Source: RGIG3701 sp031553595 (GTDB lineage Bacteria > Planctomycetota > Planctomycetia > Pirellulales > Thermoguttaceae). From it: a stretch of 64,000 nt of DNA. How positions within the stretch are numbered: position 1 is the stretch's first letter; every line of letters begins with the position of its first letter. A program made the translations under genes and the position numbers. The notes below the pieces were generated by a model. The model was not told the DNA's origin, ran no database searches, and was given only the letters and a program-made list of their open reading frames with translations. Where the stretch lies: positions 1 through 64,000 of the forward strand of contig JAVBLI010000016.1 in the NCBI GenBank assembly GCA_031553595.1, given 5' to 3'. This document shows positions 50,382 to 60,215 of the stretch, one piece after another.

Positions 50382-51419
50382 TTACTCCGCCGTCACTTTC
50401 GCGATTCCGGCCGCGCCGATGAAGCCGGCATCGCCGCCGAGAGCCGCGAAGTCGATGATGGTGGTTTGGAAGCAGGCGGCGTAGGCGCGTTTCTGGACTT
50501 CGTCCTTGATGGCTTGGAGATACGTTCGGCCGAGCTCGGTTTTTTCGCCGCCGAAGGTCATGGCGCCGCCGATGAAGAAGGCGTCGGGGTCGATTGTGTG
50601 CATGAGGGTGGTGATGCCGACGGCGATGTATTTGGCGTTTTCGTGGATTAGATGCTGGGATACTTTGTCCCCGGCGAGGGCTTCTTCGCCGACGACTTTC
50701 GCGCCGTGGCGGTTCAGGTCGTCGACACGTTTGGCCAGGGAAGTGTCCACGCCGGAGGCGACGGCTTCTTTGGCGAAGGCGATTAGGGCGGTGGCGCTGC
50801 CGTAGGCTTCGAAGTGGCCGGGTTTGCCGCAGCCGCAGATGCGGGCGGTGGGGGCCAGGTCGATGATGGAGTGGCCGTACTCGCCGCCGTGGCTGTGTTC
50901 ACCGTCGAAGACGCGGCGGTTGAGGATGATTCCGCAGCCGATGCCGGTGCCCAGGGTCAGGAGGATCATGCTGTCGATGGGCATGTCGGTCTTCTGCACG
51001 CCATTGCGTGTCATACGGGATTTCGTGGCGTCTTTGCCTTTTCCGATCCAGTACTCGGCATACGCCGCCGCGGAGGCGTCGTTGGAGAATTCGACGGGGA
51101 ATCCGCAGGCCTCGGACATCATGTCACAGATGCCGCAATAATTCCACTTCGGGCCCAGATTGGCGGGCACCATGAGCATCCGCGCGGGAATGTCCATCGT
51201 CCCGGCGGAGGCCAGCCCGGCCGTGACAATCTGCGAACGCTCGAGCCCCGCTTCCGCCAGCACCTTCTCCACACCGCCGGCAATTCGCTTGCACGCCGCC
51301 TCGGGCCCCTGCTCAATATGCGTCGGCACACTGCCCTTGACCAGCGTCTTTCCATTTTCGTCCACCACGCCGATTTTCGTGTTCGTGCCGCCGAGATCGA
51401 TGCCGAGATAGTATTTCAT
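50382..51419 (-). CDS. ROK-family sugar kinase (glucokinase-like)
   Basis: A 345-residue ROK protein: phosphate motif DLGGTNTKIGVVDENG at the N terminus, LTLGTGIGCGIIL, and the ROK signature around EHSHGGEYGHSIID..CGCGKPGHFEAYGSATAL, in which the zinc-binding Cys/His pattern is partly kept. No DNA-binding domain, so a kinase rather than a repressor; glucose is the likely substrate. Start 51419 is chosen because codons upstream would come from a period-7 repeat and an unrelated stretch. Confidence 0.88.
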   Translation of the reverse strand: MKYYLGIDLGGTNTKIGVVDENGKTLVKGSVPTHIEQGPEAACKRIAGGVEKVLAEAGLERSQIVTAGLASAGTMDIPARMLMVPANLGPKWNYCGICDMMSEACGFPVEFSNDASAAAYAEYWIGKGKDATKSRMTRNGVQKTDMPIDSMILLTLGTGIGCGIILNRRVFDGEHSHGGEYGHSIIDLAPTARICGCGKPGHFEAYGSATALIAFAKEAVASGVDTSLAKRVDDLNRHGAKVVGEEALAGDKVSQHLIHENAKYIAVGITTLMHTIDPDAFFIGGAMTFGGEKTELGRTYLQAIKDEVQKRAYAACFQTTIIDFAALGGDAGFIGAAGIAKVTAE

Positions 51420-51458
51420 GATTGGGATTTGGGGTTTGTGGTTTGGGAATTGGAGAAA
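51420..51458. repeat. Period-7 tandem repeat
   Basis: GATTGGG-ATTTGGG-GTTTGTG-GTTTGGG-AATTGGA directly upstream of the ROK kinase start. One arm only. Confidence 0.6.
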
Positions 51459-51579
51459 ATAGCACCTCCCTAGTATACGCAAGATACCTGCATGATTCAA
51501 GGCGGGCCGATATAAAAAAAGCTCCCCGCGACCGGAAAAGGCAGCGGAGAGCGTTTTGGGAATTGTCAAAAAAGCCGCG

Positions 51580-53892
51580 TTATTTGAGCTTTTTCTGCGA
51601 CGCCACCTCGATCGTGTACGACGAGTAGTACGGACGGTACTTGCCGAAGCTGACACCGTTGAGCACCACGCCGATGAGCGGGATGTCGACCATGCGGATA
51701 CGCTCGCAGGCTTCGTACACCCACGGCAGACGACTGACGTCGCGCAGCACCGACATGATGATGCCATCGCACAGCCGGCCGATGACCAGCACGTCGGCGT
51801 CGGTCAGGACCGGGCCGGAGTCGACGATGACGAAGTCGAACTGCTCGCGGAGCATCTTGATCGGATCTTCCATGCCGCCCTGGGCCAACGCGATGATAGC
51901 GTCGGGGTGTGGGGTACCGGCCGGGATGATCCACAGATTCTCGACGCGCGTGGTCGTGATGATTTCGTCCAGGGACGCCATGCCGCGGAGGTATTCCGCA
52001 AGACCGGGGTTCAACGGACGGTCGAACATACGGTGCGACGACGGACGGCGTAGGTCCGCGTCGAGCAGAATCACGCGTCGGCCGGTACGGGCCAAGCTCG
52101 CCGCCAACTGGCTGGAAACCGTGGTTTTACCTTCCTTTTCCAGCGAGCTGGTAATCAGCACGGCGTTCATGTTATCCAGCTCCGCGCGGTGCAAGAGGGC
52201 CGTGCGGATGTTGTCGATGGATTCCATCAGCAAGCCCTGCACGCTCTGGTTCACGCGGTGACGGTGAATGCCGCGGGTGATCAGCGGCAGGTCGCCCATG
52301 ACGTGCACGCCCAGGCCGAAGCTCAACTCGTCCGAATTATTCACGCGGCGTCCGAGGAAGTCGAACCCGCCGACCGCCACGACCGTGCCCGCGAAGCTCA
52401 ACAGCCCGAGGATGCTCATGATCTGGATTTTCTTCGGCAAGTCACTTACTTTCGGTTTCTCCGGCTCGTTAATCGTCTGCACACGTTGGGACGCCCCGGA
52501 CTCGATCGTCCATTCGTCCAACTGCGTACCCATCTGATGGTACATTCGCTGCATACGGTCCAACTCGGCCCGCAGCGTATCCAACTCGGTCGAGCCGGCA
52601 CTAAACTTTTCCGCGCTGGTGACCGCCTGCTGGAATGCCTTCATGCACGACTCCAACTGCGACTGCAACACCGTTTTGTCCATGTTCGCGGTGTCGATTT
52701 CCAACTGCATTTTCTCCGCGACCGTCATCGGAATGTTCCGCTCCAGTTCGTGAATGCGAAGCTTCACCTGCTCCTCGATGAGCGGGATGAGTTCCTTCGC
52801 GCGGCGCTCGAGCATGACCTGAAGTTCCTCGATCATGGAACGCAGGCGGGTGATGCTGGGATTTTTTTCTGGATTTTTTACGCGTCCCGCCTGATCTTTG
52901 AGCACGGAATCCAACTCGAGGAGACGCTGACGCATGCGGGCCATGTCCGGATCCTGCCACAACGTGGCGGCGGCCAATTTACGCATGGCGTCCTGGCGGC
53001 GCTGGATCGCGTCGACCTTCTGCTCTTCCGCGGGCAGCATCGACATGCGGCCTTTGGTCAACGCGATTTTCCGCTCCAAACCGCTGATCTGCGCACGCAG
53101 CGCGTTCACCTGGTTACGCAACGTCGCGACGGTTTCCAACGCATAAATGTTGGCGTACCGGGCCGTCTGCGAGTCCGGCGTGCCGAGCTGGTCCGCCAGC
53201 GTCCGATACTGAATCCGCTTTCGCGTGATCATTTTTTCCGTGTTTTTATACGCCTGCTCCAGCGTCATGCGGCGGCGCATGTCCAGCTCGCGGTCCACCG
53301 CCACTACGCGGTCCATATACGCGAGACGAACCGCCATGAGAATTTTCACCAGTTCATCCGGGTCTTCACCGGAAATGGCGATCTGGAGAATTTCACTCGA
53401 ACCGAGATACCCGACCTGGAGATTCTGGATGAGCCAGTTTTTCTTGTCGGTGGCATTTTTCAGGCAGTTCAACTGCGCGATACCCGGCTGCTGCAACGCC
53501 GTGTCAAGCACGATACTGCTGCGAATCAGCGTGGCCTGCGCGTTACGGTCGTTCAGATAATGCGACTCCGTGGCGGTGTCGAAAATAATTTTCGGCCGGG
53601 ATTTCGCCACCCGCAACCACACGTGGGCGTTATACTTCACCGGGATCACAAACCACGCGATGATCAGCGTCACGGCCATCACCAGCAGCCCCAGCCCGAT
53701 ACTCAGCGGCCAGCGACGGCGCATGGAGTATACCAAGTCGATCGGGCGAATGCCGTGCGTAATGATTTCCGGCTGTTTCTTCGCCGTCATCAATTCACCG
53801 CCGCCCCTGCTTTCCACCAGCCGCCCCGGCATATTCACCAGCGACGACGGCCCCATTCCACTCTCTACGGGAAGTTGTTCGTAATTGGACAC
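51580..53892 (-). CDS. Wzc-like polysaccharide co-polymerase/tyrosine autokinase
   Basis: A 770-residue BY-kinase of the Wzc/EpsB type. N-terminal cytoplasmic stretch, TM1 (WPLSIGLGLLVMAVTLIIAWF), a periplasmic Wzz domain with long coiled coils (about 200-450), TM2 (IMSILGLLSFAGTVVAVGGFDF), then the kinase domain: Walker A SLEKEGKTT (Lys589), Walker A' VILLDADLRRP, Walker B FVIVDSGPVL. A tyrosine cluster (YRPYYSSYTIE) stands at the C terminus for autophosphorylation. It governs chain length and export of exopolysaccharide. GTG start with GAGG upstream. Exosortase is the gene before it. Confidence 0.92.
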   Translation of the reverse strand: MSNYEQLPVESGMGPSSLVNMPGRLVESRGGGELMTAKKQPEIITHGIRPIDLVYSMRRRWPLSIGLGLLVMAVTLIIAWFVIPVKYNAHVWLRVAKSRPKIIFDTATESHYLNDRNAQATLIRSSIVLDTALQQPGIAQLNCLKNATDKKNWLIQNLQVGYLGSSEILQIAISGEDPDELVKILMAVRLAYMDRVVAVDRELDMRRRMTLEQAYKNTEKMITRKRIQYRTLADQLGTPDSQTARYANIYALETVATLRNQVNALRAQISGLERKIALTKGRMSMLPAEEQKVDAIQRRQDAMRKLAAATLWQDPDMARMRQRLLELDSVLKDQAGRVKNPEKNPSITRLRSMIEELQVMLERRAKELIPLIEEQVKLRIHELERNIPMTVAEKMQLEIDTANMDKTVLQSQLESCMKAFQQAVTSAEKFSAGSTELDTLRAELDRMQRMYHQMGTQLDEWTIESGASQRVQTINEPEKPKVSDLPKKIQIMSILGLLSFAGTVVAVGGFDFLGRRVNNSDELSFGLGVHVMGDLPLITRGIHRHRVNQSVQGLLMESIDNIRTALLHRAELDNMNAVLITSSLEKEGKTTVSSQLAASLARTGRRVILLDADLRRPSSHRMFDRPLNPGLAEYLRGMASLDEIITTTRVENLWIIPAGTPHPDAIIALAQGGMEDPIKMLREQFDFVIVDSGPVLTDADVLVIGRLCDGIIMSVLRDVSRLPWVYEACERIRMVDIPLIGVVLNGVSFGKYRPYYSSYTIEVASQKKLK

Positions 53893-53993
53893 GTTACTAC
53901 ACCTCTTTTATCCTTGAGTAAACCTGTGTCCCCGAAAGGACGAAACCATAACAAAGCTCAAAATTCGTTCGACTGCCTGTCTGACACCGGGCT

Positions 53994-55019
53994 TTAATCC
54001 TTAATATGACGCCGATCACGCCAAAACACATCCTGTGGCGACTCCATCACGTCGTTGCCCGTCGCGTAATCCGTCGATGTATCTATAAAAATATGCGACA
54101 TAATCGCCTGAAGGCCCACAAGGAATCCGATCGCCAGTGGTACCATGCAAAAACCGGCCACGTCGTGCACGACTTTCTCCACGGCCTGGTTGTTCGGATA
54201 CATCGCCATCACGACGCCTGTGGCCGTGATGCGGATAATATTCGTCAAAAGCGCGATCGGCAGTGCCATAATCAGGATCACCACGTTTTCCCAGATCTGC
54301 CGCTCATTCAAAAGCACCAGCGCCACCGAAAGCGCCAGCAGGATGGTCGTCATCCGCAGGCCGCTACACGCCTCGACGACGCCAAGCGTCGACTGCGCCA
54401 TATGAATCGTGTTCCCTTCCTGACGGGCGAAAATGCCAAGAATCTGCAAGAAATGCGTGCTGACCGTCGTCGCGAGCGTTTGAAGCGGGGGTAAAATCTC
54501 CTGCTGCACCGTCCACGGCAGCGGAAACATGAAAACCAGCAGCGCCGCCACGGGCCCAGCCCACCGCAGCATCCGGTAACCGCCGACAATCATGATAATG
54601 CCAAGAAAAGCCGGCACAAAAGTCCACATATCCGGCACTTCATACGGAGCCAGGTAAACCCTCGCCAGCTGCGAAAGCCCCAGCACCGCCACGCCCATCC
54701 AGCGCTGCTTCATGGGCACATCCAGAATCGGCTGACGCCGCAGCCACATCAGAACCACCGCGATCCCCGGGATCAGATAGCCGTGGGAATACAGCTCCCC
54801 ATGCCAGTGGTGGTACGCCACCTCCAGCATATTCAAGTAACCGCCAATGAGAATAGCCAGAAGAACCCCGAAGACGCTCCACGCCAGCAGTTCGTTTGTG
54901 TCCTCGGCCGGAGGTGGTAATTCTTTCTTCGGCGCCTGTTTTTTTAGAACGTCAGGGACATTTTTACTGTCATCCGTGCTTTCGGCCGCTGCTCCCGGAG
55001 CGGAATTCTCAAAACTCAT
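53994..55019 (-). CDS. Exosortase
   Basis: A 341-residue polytopic membrane cysteine transpeptidase that processes PEP-CTERM-type surface proteins. Catalytic triad visible: Cys218 in VEACSGLRM, Arg263 in LLTNIIRI, His285 in EKVVHDVAG. About eight TMs follow a Pro-rich cytosolic N terminus. Start 55019 has AGGAAAGG 8 nt upstream; the ATG at 55076 does not. Exosortases sit next to exopolysaccharide genes, as here with the Wzc-like kinase. No substrate with a PEP-CTERM-like tail is recognised in the window. Confidence 0.92.
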   Translation of the reverse strand: MSFENSAPGAAAESTDDSKNVPDVLKKQAPKKELPPPAEDTNELLAWSVFGVLLAILIGGYLNMLEVAYHHWHGELYSHGYLIPGIAVVLMWLRRQPILDVPMKQRWMGVAVLGLSQLARVYLAPYEVPDMWTFVPAFLGIIMIVGGYRMLRWAGPVAALLVFMFPLPWTVQQEILPPLQTLATTVSTHFLQILGIFARQEGNTIHMAQSTLGVVEACSGLRMTTILLALSVALVLLNERQIWENVVILIMALPIALLTNIIRITATGVVMAMYPNNQAVEKVVHDVAGFCMVPLAIGFLVGLQAIMSHIFIDTSTDYATGNDVMESPQDVFWRDRRHIKD

Positions 55020-55466
55020 GGACACCCTTTCCTGATTTTCATAAATCCCGCCATGGCGAACCCCCTGAGGAATCATTCGGGGAGAATGGCCAAAGGATTT
55101 CTAACGGTGAGTTTAAAATGACACCCCTATAAACCGGCAAACACCGTTACTTGAATATTAAGTTACGGATGGTAAATAAAAAGGGTTCTGGAAGCTGCCA
55201 CGCCAGCAGCCGTCATTTACGCATTAATATTTAGTATGAAACACACATTTTAACATTATACTCGCTACGGTCCCTAAAAAACAAGACTTTCACGCAGAAT
55301 AATCTTTTTTATCAGTATCGCGTGCGAAACCTATTTTCTGCAATTTTAATAATTTCAAGTCTAAATCTATTCTATTTTATCTAAACTCCCGGGATATACA
55401 GCCGGAAAAATGCCTCTTTTTTGATTTCATCGTGTTATATAAATGTTTTTGTTTTCAGATTAAATA
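55020..55466. other. Non-coding gap upstream of the exosortase
   Basis: 447 bp between exosortase start and sbcD end. It contains an AACGGTG/CACCGTT inverted repeat (about 55098-55135) and an AT-rich tract from 55210 that probably holds the exosortase-wzc promoter. No gene seen. Confidence 0.5.
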
Positions 55467-56723
55467 TTAAAGACGGCATCCTTCAAGAACCTCACGGAAC
55501 ATCACCAGCAAGTCCGCCTGCTGCGATTCAGGAATGCCTTTCTGCGCCATCAACCGGGAAAAAACCGTTATTTCATCGAGATTATCCAGCGTTTCACTTT
55601 CGTGGAACGGTGAGGCGAATGATTTTAGTACAACTCTGTTCCTCACACACAAAACTTCCATGGGAGAATCTTGTGTGAATTCTCGGATGCGCTCTTCCAG
55701 TTCTGTAACCACCTCCTGTCCGGTGTAAGTCACTTCCAGCCATGTGCTGCTTCCTTCCAGTTTCATTTCAGAAAGAATCGTTTGAATTTTATCCAAATCG
55801 CCTTCCACGCGCCGCAGCGGCTGAAAACACGGCACCGGCAGCGCCGAAATGGCCGGCGTGATCGCGTTTTCATTAAAATCGGCCACCAGAACCTCCTTTT
55901 GCTGGCCCGCTTCGGAAAAATTGATGGGCAGCGGCGAGCCACTGTACCGAATATGCGGCTTTTTTCCCACCATCTGCGGCACATGCAGATGGCCCAGCGC
56001 GATATAACTATATCCGTCCGGAAAACCATCGGCAGGAAAATGCTCTAGATTTCCCACGTAAAGCTCCCGAAAACCGTTCAAAACGCCGGTTTCCGATTCC
56101 AGTCCGCTTTTTCCACCCTGCGTGAACAGATGTCCCGTGGCAAGAATAGGGATTTTTGTCGCGTAATTTGCCTCATGCTGCTGGCGGAGTGTCTCCGCTT
56201 TTTGAAGCAACTCAGCGTACACATTTTGGATGCCTTGATTTAAGCGGTAACTTTTCTCCGCCAGCGATTCTCCGTCCCGGCTGAGAATCACATCTTTCGC
56301 CGGCAGGTATGGGACCGCCGCCACGATAATCGCCGCGGTTTTCTCTCGATTTTCCAGAAAAAGCAGTTCATCCGTACCGATTTCGGTGATGACATGCACA
56401 TTCAAAAGCCGCAGCACCTCTTTCGGAGCCGCCAGGAAAGCGGGGGAATCATGATTTCCCGCCGTAATGACCACATGACGGCAGCGGGATTTTCCGGCAT
56501 TAAAATCTTCCAGGACGTGTTTTAGAAAACCGAAATACATTTCCTGCGCCGACACGCTGGGGGTACGCGTATTAAAAATGTCTCCGGACACGATTAAAAC
56601 ATCCAAGTTTTCCGTGCATAGTGTTTCCGCCAGCCAATTCAGGAAGGCAGAAAATTCTTCTGTCCGCCGCCGCTCATGCAGCGTGTGGTCGAGGTGCCAG
56701 TCGGATGTGTGTAAAATTCTCAT
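55467..56723 (-). CDS. sbcD: SbcD/Mre11-type DNA exonuclease
   Basis: A 418-residue Mn2+-dependent nuclease. Phosphoesterase motifs: TSDWHLDHTL (Asp8, His10), VSGDIFNTRTP, ITAGNHDSPAF, and later ATGHLF and ALGHLHVPQ. The C-terminal capping domain is as in SbcD. SbcD works with the SbcC ATPase to cleave hairpins and protein-blocked ends; no sbcC is adjacent in the window, which is unusual. A short gap separates it from the zinc-ribbon gene. Confidence 0.93.
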   Translation of the reverse strand: MRILHTSDWHLDHTLHERRRTEEFSAFLNWLAETLCTENLDVLIVSGDIFNTRTPSVSAQEMYFGFLKHVLEDFNAGKSRCRHVVITAGNHDSPAFLAAPKEVLRLLNVHVITEIGTDELLFLENREKTAAIIVAAVPYLPAKDVILSRDGESLAEKSYRLNQGIQNVYAELLQKAETLRQQHEANYATKIPILATGHLFTQGGKSGLESETGVLNGFRELYVGNLEHFPADGFPDGYSYIALGHLHVPQMVGKKPHIRYSGSPLPINFSEAGQQKEVLVADFNENAITPAISALPVPCFQPLRRVEGDLDKIQTILSEMKLEGSSTWLEVTYTGQEVVTELEERIREFTQDSPMEVLCVRNRVVLKSFASPFHESETLDNLDEITVFSRLMAQKGIPESQQADLLVMFREVLEGCRL

Positions 56724-56770
56724 AAATTACATATACTGCGTGTTTTAATATTTAAAAACCTCTGTCTTCG

Positions 56771-57265
56771 TTACCTTAATCGGCAGGACGGTATTTTTGT
56801 GCATCGCCAGACGAAATCGGCTTTTCCGTTTTCCCGCCGCACCTGGATCAGCTCCATCATCGCGCCACAGGTCGGGCAGTACTCCACTTCCAGCGGCAAA
56901 TTTTCGCCATTTTCCATTTTTTCCGCACATGGCGCGCAGTAATGGGCGTCCACAAAGAACAGAAGTCGTTTTTCGGGGATAATTTTTGCGCAGCCCCGGC
57001 ATCTTCGCGCATCCAGGTCCGAAAAATCGTCCGTAATAATTTTAAGTTGCAGGCCGCCGTGCTTGCATTCAGGGCACGTAAAACCGGTGAGCATACCGTG
57101 AAATAATTCATACAGAATTTCGTCTTCCACATCCTGCCCGGCTCGAATTTTCCCCCGGGCTGCCAGCCAGTGGTACATTTTTTCCGTGTCCAGAACATCT
57201 CGCCAGCCGCACGCTGGGCATGTGAGCTGACGGAATTCGGAGGGAGCGTTTCGGTGTGAAAACAT
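56771..57265 (-). CDS. Multi-zinc-ribbon protein, unknown
   Basis: A 164-residue protein with four Cys knuckle pairs: CPAC (19-22), CPEC, a TraR/DksA-like CRGCAKIIPEKRLLF..HYCAPC, and a topoisomerase-type CPTC..C..C at the C terminus. Most of the protein is zinc-binding. No catalytic motif. It is encoded in line with sbcD; a nucleic-acid or RNA-polymerase-associated role is inference. Confidence 0.7.
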   Translation of the reverse strand: MFSHRNAPSEFRQLTCPACGWRDVLDTEKMYHWLAARGKIRAGQDVEDEILYELFHGMLTGFTCPECKHGGLQLKIITDDFSDLDARRCRGCAKIIPEKRLLFFVDAHYCAPCAEKMENGENLPLEVEYCPTCGAMMELIQVRRENGKADFVWRCTKIPSCRLR

Positions 57266-57558
57266 CTATTCTCAAAAAATGAAAATTTTCTCAAAAAAAG
57301 TCAGAAAAAAGACCATTATAATATTATATTACGGCTTCACGGCAAAAACGTCCGGGGACATTCAGCCTGCCCGGAGGCTCACGCCACAAATTTCTCATAT
57401 TTTACCAGTTTTCCGCATGAAAAGAATCCCTCCGCGTGGCTTTCTCCCACATTCCTTGTGCCGGCGCCGAAAAACGCTAAAATTAAGATGCTGTGAATGA
57501 AAATTGATGCCTGACGCGAACAAATGGAAGAGGAAATTTCAAAAATCGGAGGATAATC

Positions 57559-58443
57559 ATGAAAATCGGCTGGATCGGGACGGGCGTGATGGGGGAGGCC
57601 ATGTGCCGACGTCTGCTAGAGGCGGGGTTTGCGTGCACGGTTTTCAATCGAACAAAATTCAAATCAGAAGATTTATGCCGACGGGGGGCGATTTGGGCGG
57701 ATTCACCCCGGGAGGTGGCGCTGTGCTGCGACGCGGTTTTTACCATTCTCGGCTTTCCGGAAGACGTCCGTGAGGTCATTTTGGATGAAAAATCAGGTGT
57801 TTTGGCTGGAATTCGTCAGCGAAAATCAAAAAATATGGAATATTCTCCGGGAATCGTGGTGGACATGACCACCAGCCGGCCGTCACTGGCCGTGGAAATC
57901 GCGGAAATTGCCGCGGCGGACGGTATTTTTTCTCTGGACACTCCGGTTTCCGGCGGGGATGTGGGGGCGAAAAACGGTACTCTTTCCATCATGGCAGGAG
58001 GCGACGCGGCCACTTTCCAGAAACTGGAGGATATCTGGAAAGTTCTTGGAAAATCGTACTTACTCATGGGGCCGCCGGGAGCGGGGCAGCACACGAAAAT
58101 GGTGAACCAAATTTTGATTGCCGGGAACATGATGGGCATGTGCGAGGCGATTTGTTATGCGGAGAAGGTGGGACTGAATCCCGAAACGGTTTTAACGGCC
58201 GTGGGGGGCGGTGCGGCGGGGAGCTGGAGCCTGGCGAATCTGGCCCCGCGGATTTTAAAAGGCGATTTTGCCCCGGGATTTAAAGTGCGGCATTTTGTAA
58301 AAGACCTGAAAATCGCGCTGGAAGAGGCCCGGGCGAGAAATCTTGACCTTCCCGGCCTGGCACTGGCGGAAAGTCTTTATGAAAAGCTGCAGGAGGTGGG
58401 TTTCGCCGACGCGGGGACGCAGGCCTTGGGAAAAATATTATGA
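57559..58443 (+). CDS. 3-hydroxyisobutyrate dehydrogenase-family oxidoreductase
   Basis: A 294-residue beta-hydroxyacid dehydrogenase. Rossmann motif GWIGTGVMGEAMCRRLLEAG at the N terminus, VDMTTSRPS, substrate motif LDTPVSGGDVGAKNGTLSIMAGG, and catalytic Lys180 in GQHTKMVNQ. Substrate could be 3-hydroxyisobutyrate, tartronate semialdehyde or succinic semialdehyde (GLYR). GGAGG precedes the ATG. Stands alone. Confidence 0.9.
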   Translation: MKIGWIGTGVMGEAMCRRLLEAGFACTVFNRTKFKSEDLCRRGAIWADSPREVALCCDAVFTILGFPEDVREVILDEKSGVLAGIRQRKSKNMEYSPGIVVDMTTSRPSLAVEIAEIAAADGIFSLDTPVSGGDVGAKNGTLSIMAGGDAATFQKLEDIWKVLGKSYLLMGPPGAGQHTKMVNQILIAGNMMGMCEAICYAEKVGLNPETVLTAVGGGAAGSWSLANLAPRILKGDFAPGFKVRHFVKDLKIALEEARARNLDLPGLALAESLYEKLQEVGFADAGTQALGKIL

Positions 58444-58715
58444 AAATGCGTCAAATTTCGTCAAATTTCGCCGATTTTTGCCGAAAAAAAGCCAGGTGCT
58501 TCCGCCACGTCATGCATCCGAAAATCGCTCTTAACACGTAATGTTAAATAATGTATAATGGCGAAATCATGCCATTCACGGCACGGGCGCAAACAGCGTC
58601 CCGCTGCGTGTGTTTCAGCAACGAAAATTTTCGCAAAAAATTAGCCGGCCCGTTTTGGCGGTTCCGGATGAAACGCGTTCACCTCATTTTTTATTCACGG
58701 ACTCAGGGAAAACAC

Positions 58716-60125
58716 ATGAAAAGGATTTCACTTGTTTCGATAACTTTTGCCGCGGCGGTCATTTTTCAGGCATGTGCTTTTCTTCATGCCCAGCAGACTC
58801 CCGGGACGGCGGCGCCAGCACCCACAGCGGCGGCGCCCGTGCGAGCAGCGGCTCCGGCGGTGGTGTCACCTGCTCCCACGGCGGCCTCTGCACTCGCGGC
58901 GACTCCCGCACCTGCCCGCCCGACGCAAGTTCCTCCCGCGGCGTCCACGACTGCCGTGAAGCCGGCGGCGCCTGCCCGTCTGACGAATACGGAAGACGAC
59001 TGCGACCGTGATCATGGCACGCACAATCTGAATTACAAATTTGACGCCGACGGAAATTTTTCGTTGCCGCCGGCCGAGGCCCTCAAGAAATTCGTGGAGG
59101 CGTACACCCGTTTCGACATCCTTTCCGAGGAGCACGAAGATATTTCCCAGGAATATGAAGAGGCCACGCCCGAGCAGCAGAAAGTGCTGGCCCCGCGGCT
59201 GATCAAGATTTCGAAGGATGTGCACAATCTTTATCACGAGTTGCAGGACTTGGCCGAACCCGCCTGGATGGCCAATCCGCAGCAGGAAGAAGTGGTGGGG
59301 TTCCTCCTTTTCCTCATGGCCTCGGCTCTGGACGAAGATCAGTATGAAGTGGCATATGACCTGGCGCGGGAAATGATGGGAAAACTGGTGCATCAGCAGG
59401 AGCCGATCCTTTACGAAATGGCGGGAATCGCCGCGTTCATGGTGAATCAGTACCCCGTCGCGGCGCACTGTTTTAAGGAGGCGGCCGCGAACGACGAGTT
59501 TACGGAAACCGGAGAAAGCCTCAACGACATGCTGCCGTATTATAATGTGGCGTGGAAAGAGGAGCTTGCGCTGCGTCAGAAAGAGGCGGCGGCGAACGAC
59601 TTGCCGCGCGTGCTGCTGAAGACCACGAAAGGGGACGTGCTGGTGGAGCTTTTCGAGGATCAGGCTCCGAACACCGTGGCGAATTTCATTTCGCTGGTGG
59701 AAAAAGGGTTTTACGATAATAACGACTTCCACACCGTGGTTTCCGGATTCATGGCCCAGACGGGCAGCCCGGAAGCGGACGGCACGGGAACGCCGGGATA
59801 CACGATCACGGATGAATGTACGAAGCCCGGCGCCCGGCGGCATTACCGCGGCTCGCTGAGCATGGCGCATCTGGGCCCGAACACAGCCGGCTCCCAGTTC
59901 TTCATCTGCCTGGTGCCGACCAGCCATCTGGATGGGAAGTATACGGTTTTCGGCCGAGTGATTCACGGAATCGACGTGATTTCGGCCCTGGAGCGCATCG
60001 ACGCGGCGTCCGACGATGAGGATTCGGCCGACGAGCCCGACAAAATCATTAAAGCACAGGTGACCCGGAAACGGAATCACGCGTACGTGCCCCAGAAATC
60101 GCCCATCAAGCCGGCTGCGAATTAA
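58716..60125 (+). CDS. Secreted cyclophilin-type protein lacking the catalytic Arg
   Basis: A 469-residue exported protein: signal peptide, Ala/Pro-rich linker (about 30-95), helical TPR-like middle (about 110-295), and a C-terminal cyclophilin domain (from about 305): NTVANFISLVEKGFYD, GSQFFICLVPTSHLDGKYTVFGRV. The segment FHTVVSGFMAQTG has Thr340 where peptidyl-prolyl isomerases have the catalytic Arg (FHRV..), so activity may be lost. AGGGA lies upstream of ATG 58716. Paralogous to the next gene. Confidence 0.85.
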   Translation: MKRISLVSITFAAAVIFQACAFLHAQQTPGTAAPAPTAAAPVRAAAPAVVSPAPTAASALAATPAPARPTQVPPAASTTAVKPAAPARLTNTEDDCDRDHGTHNLNYKFDADGNFSLPPAEALKKFVEAYTRFDILSEEHEDISQEYEEATPEQQKVLAPRLIKISKDVHNLYHELQDLAEPAWMANPQQEEVVGFLLFLMASALDEDQYEVAYDLAREMMGKLVHQQEPILYEMAGIAAFMVNQYPVAAHCFKEAAANDEFTETGESLNDMLPYYNVAWKEELALRQKEAAANDLPRVLLKTTKGDVLVELFEDQAPNTVANFISLVEKGFYDNNDFHTVVSGFMAQTGSPEADGTGTPGYTITDECTKPGARRHYRGSLSMAHLGPNTAGSQFFICLVPTSHLDGKYTVFGRVIHGIDVISALERIDAASDDEDSADEPDKIIKAQVTRKRNHAYVPQKSPIKPAAN

Positions 60126-60215
60126 CGCGAAGGGCTGAGCACAGCCCGTACAAAATAATAAAACGAATAACGTTACCCATTAAACGGGCGGATGCCCATG
60201 ACAGGAGAAAAATTC

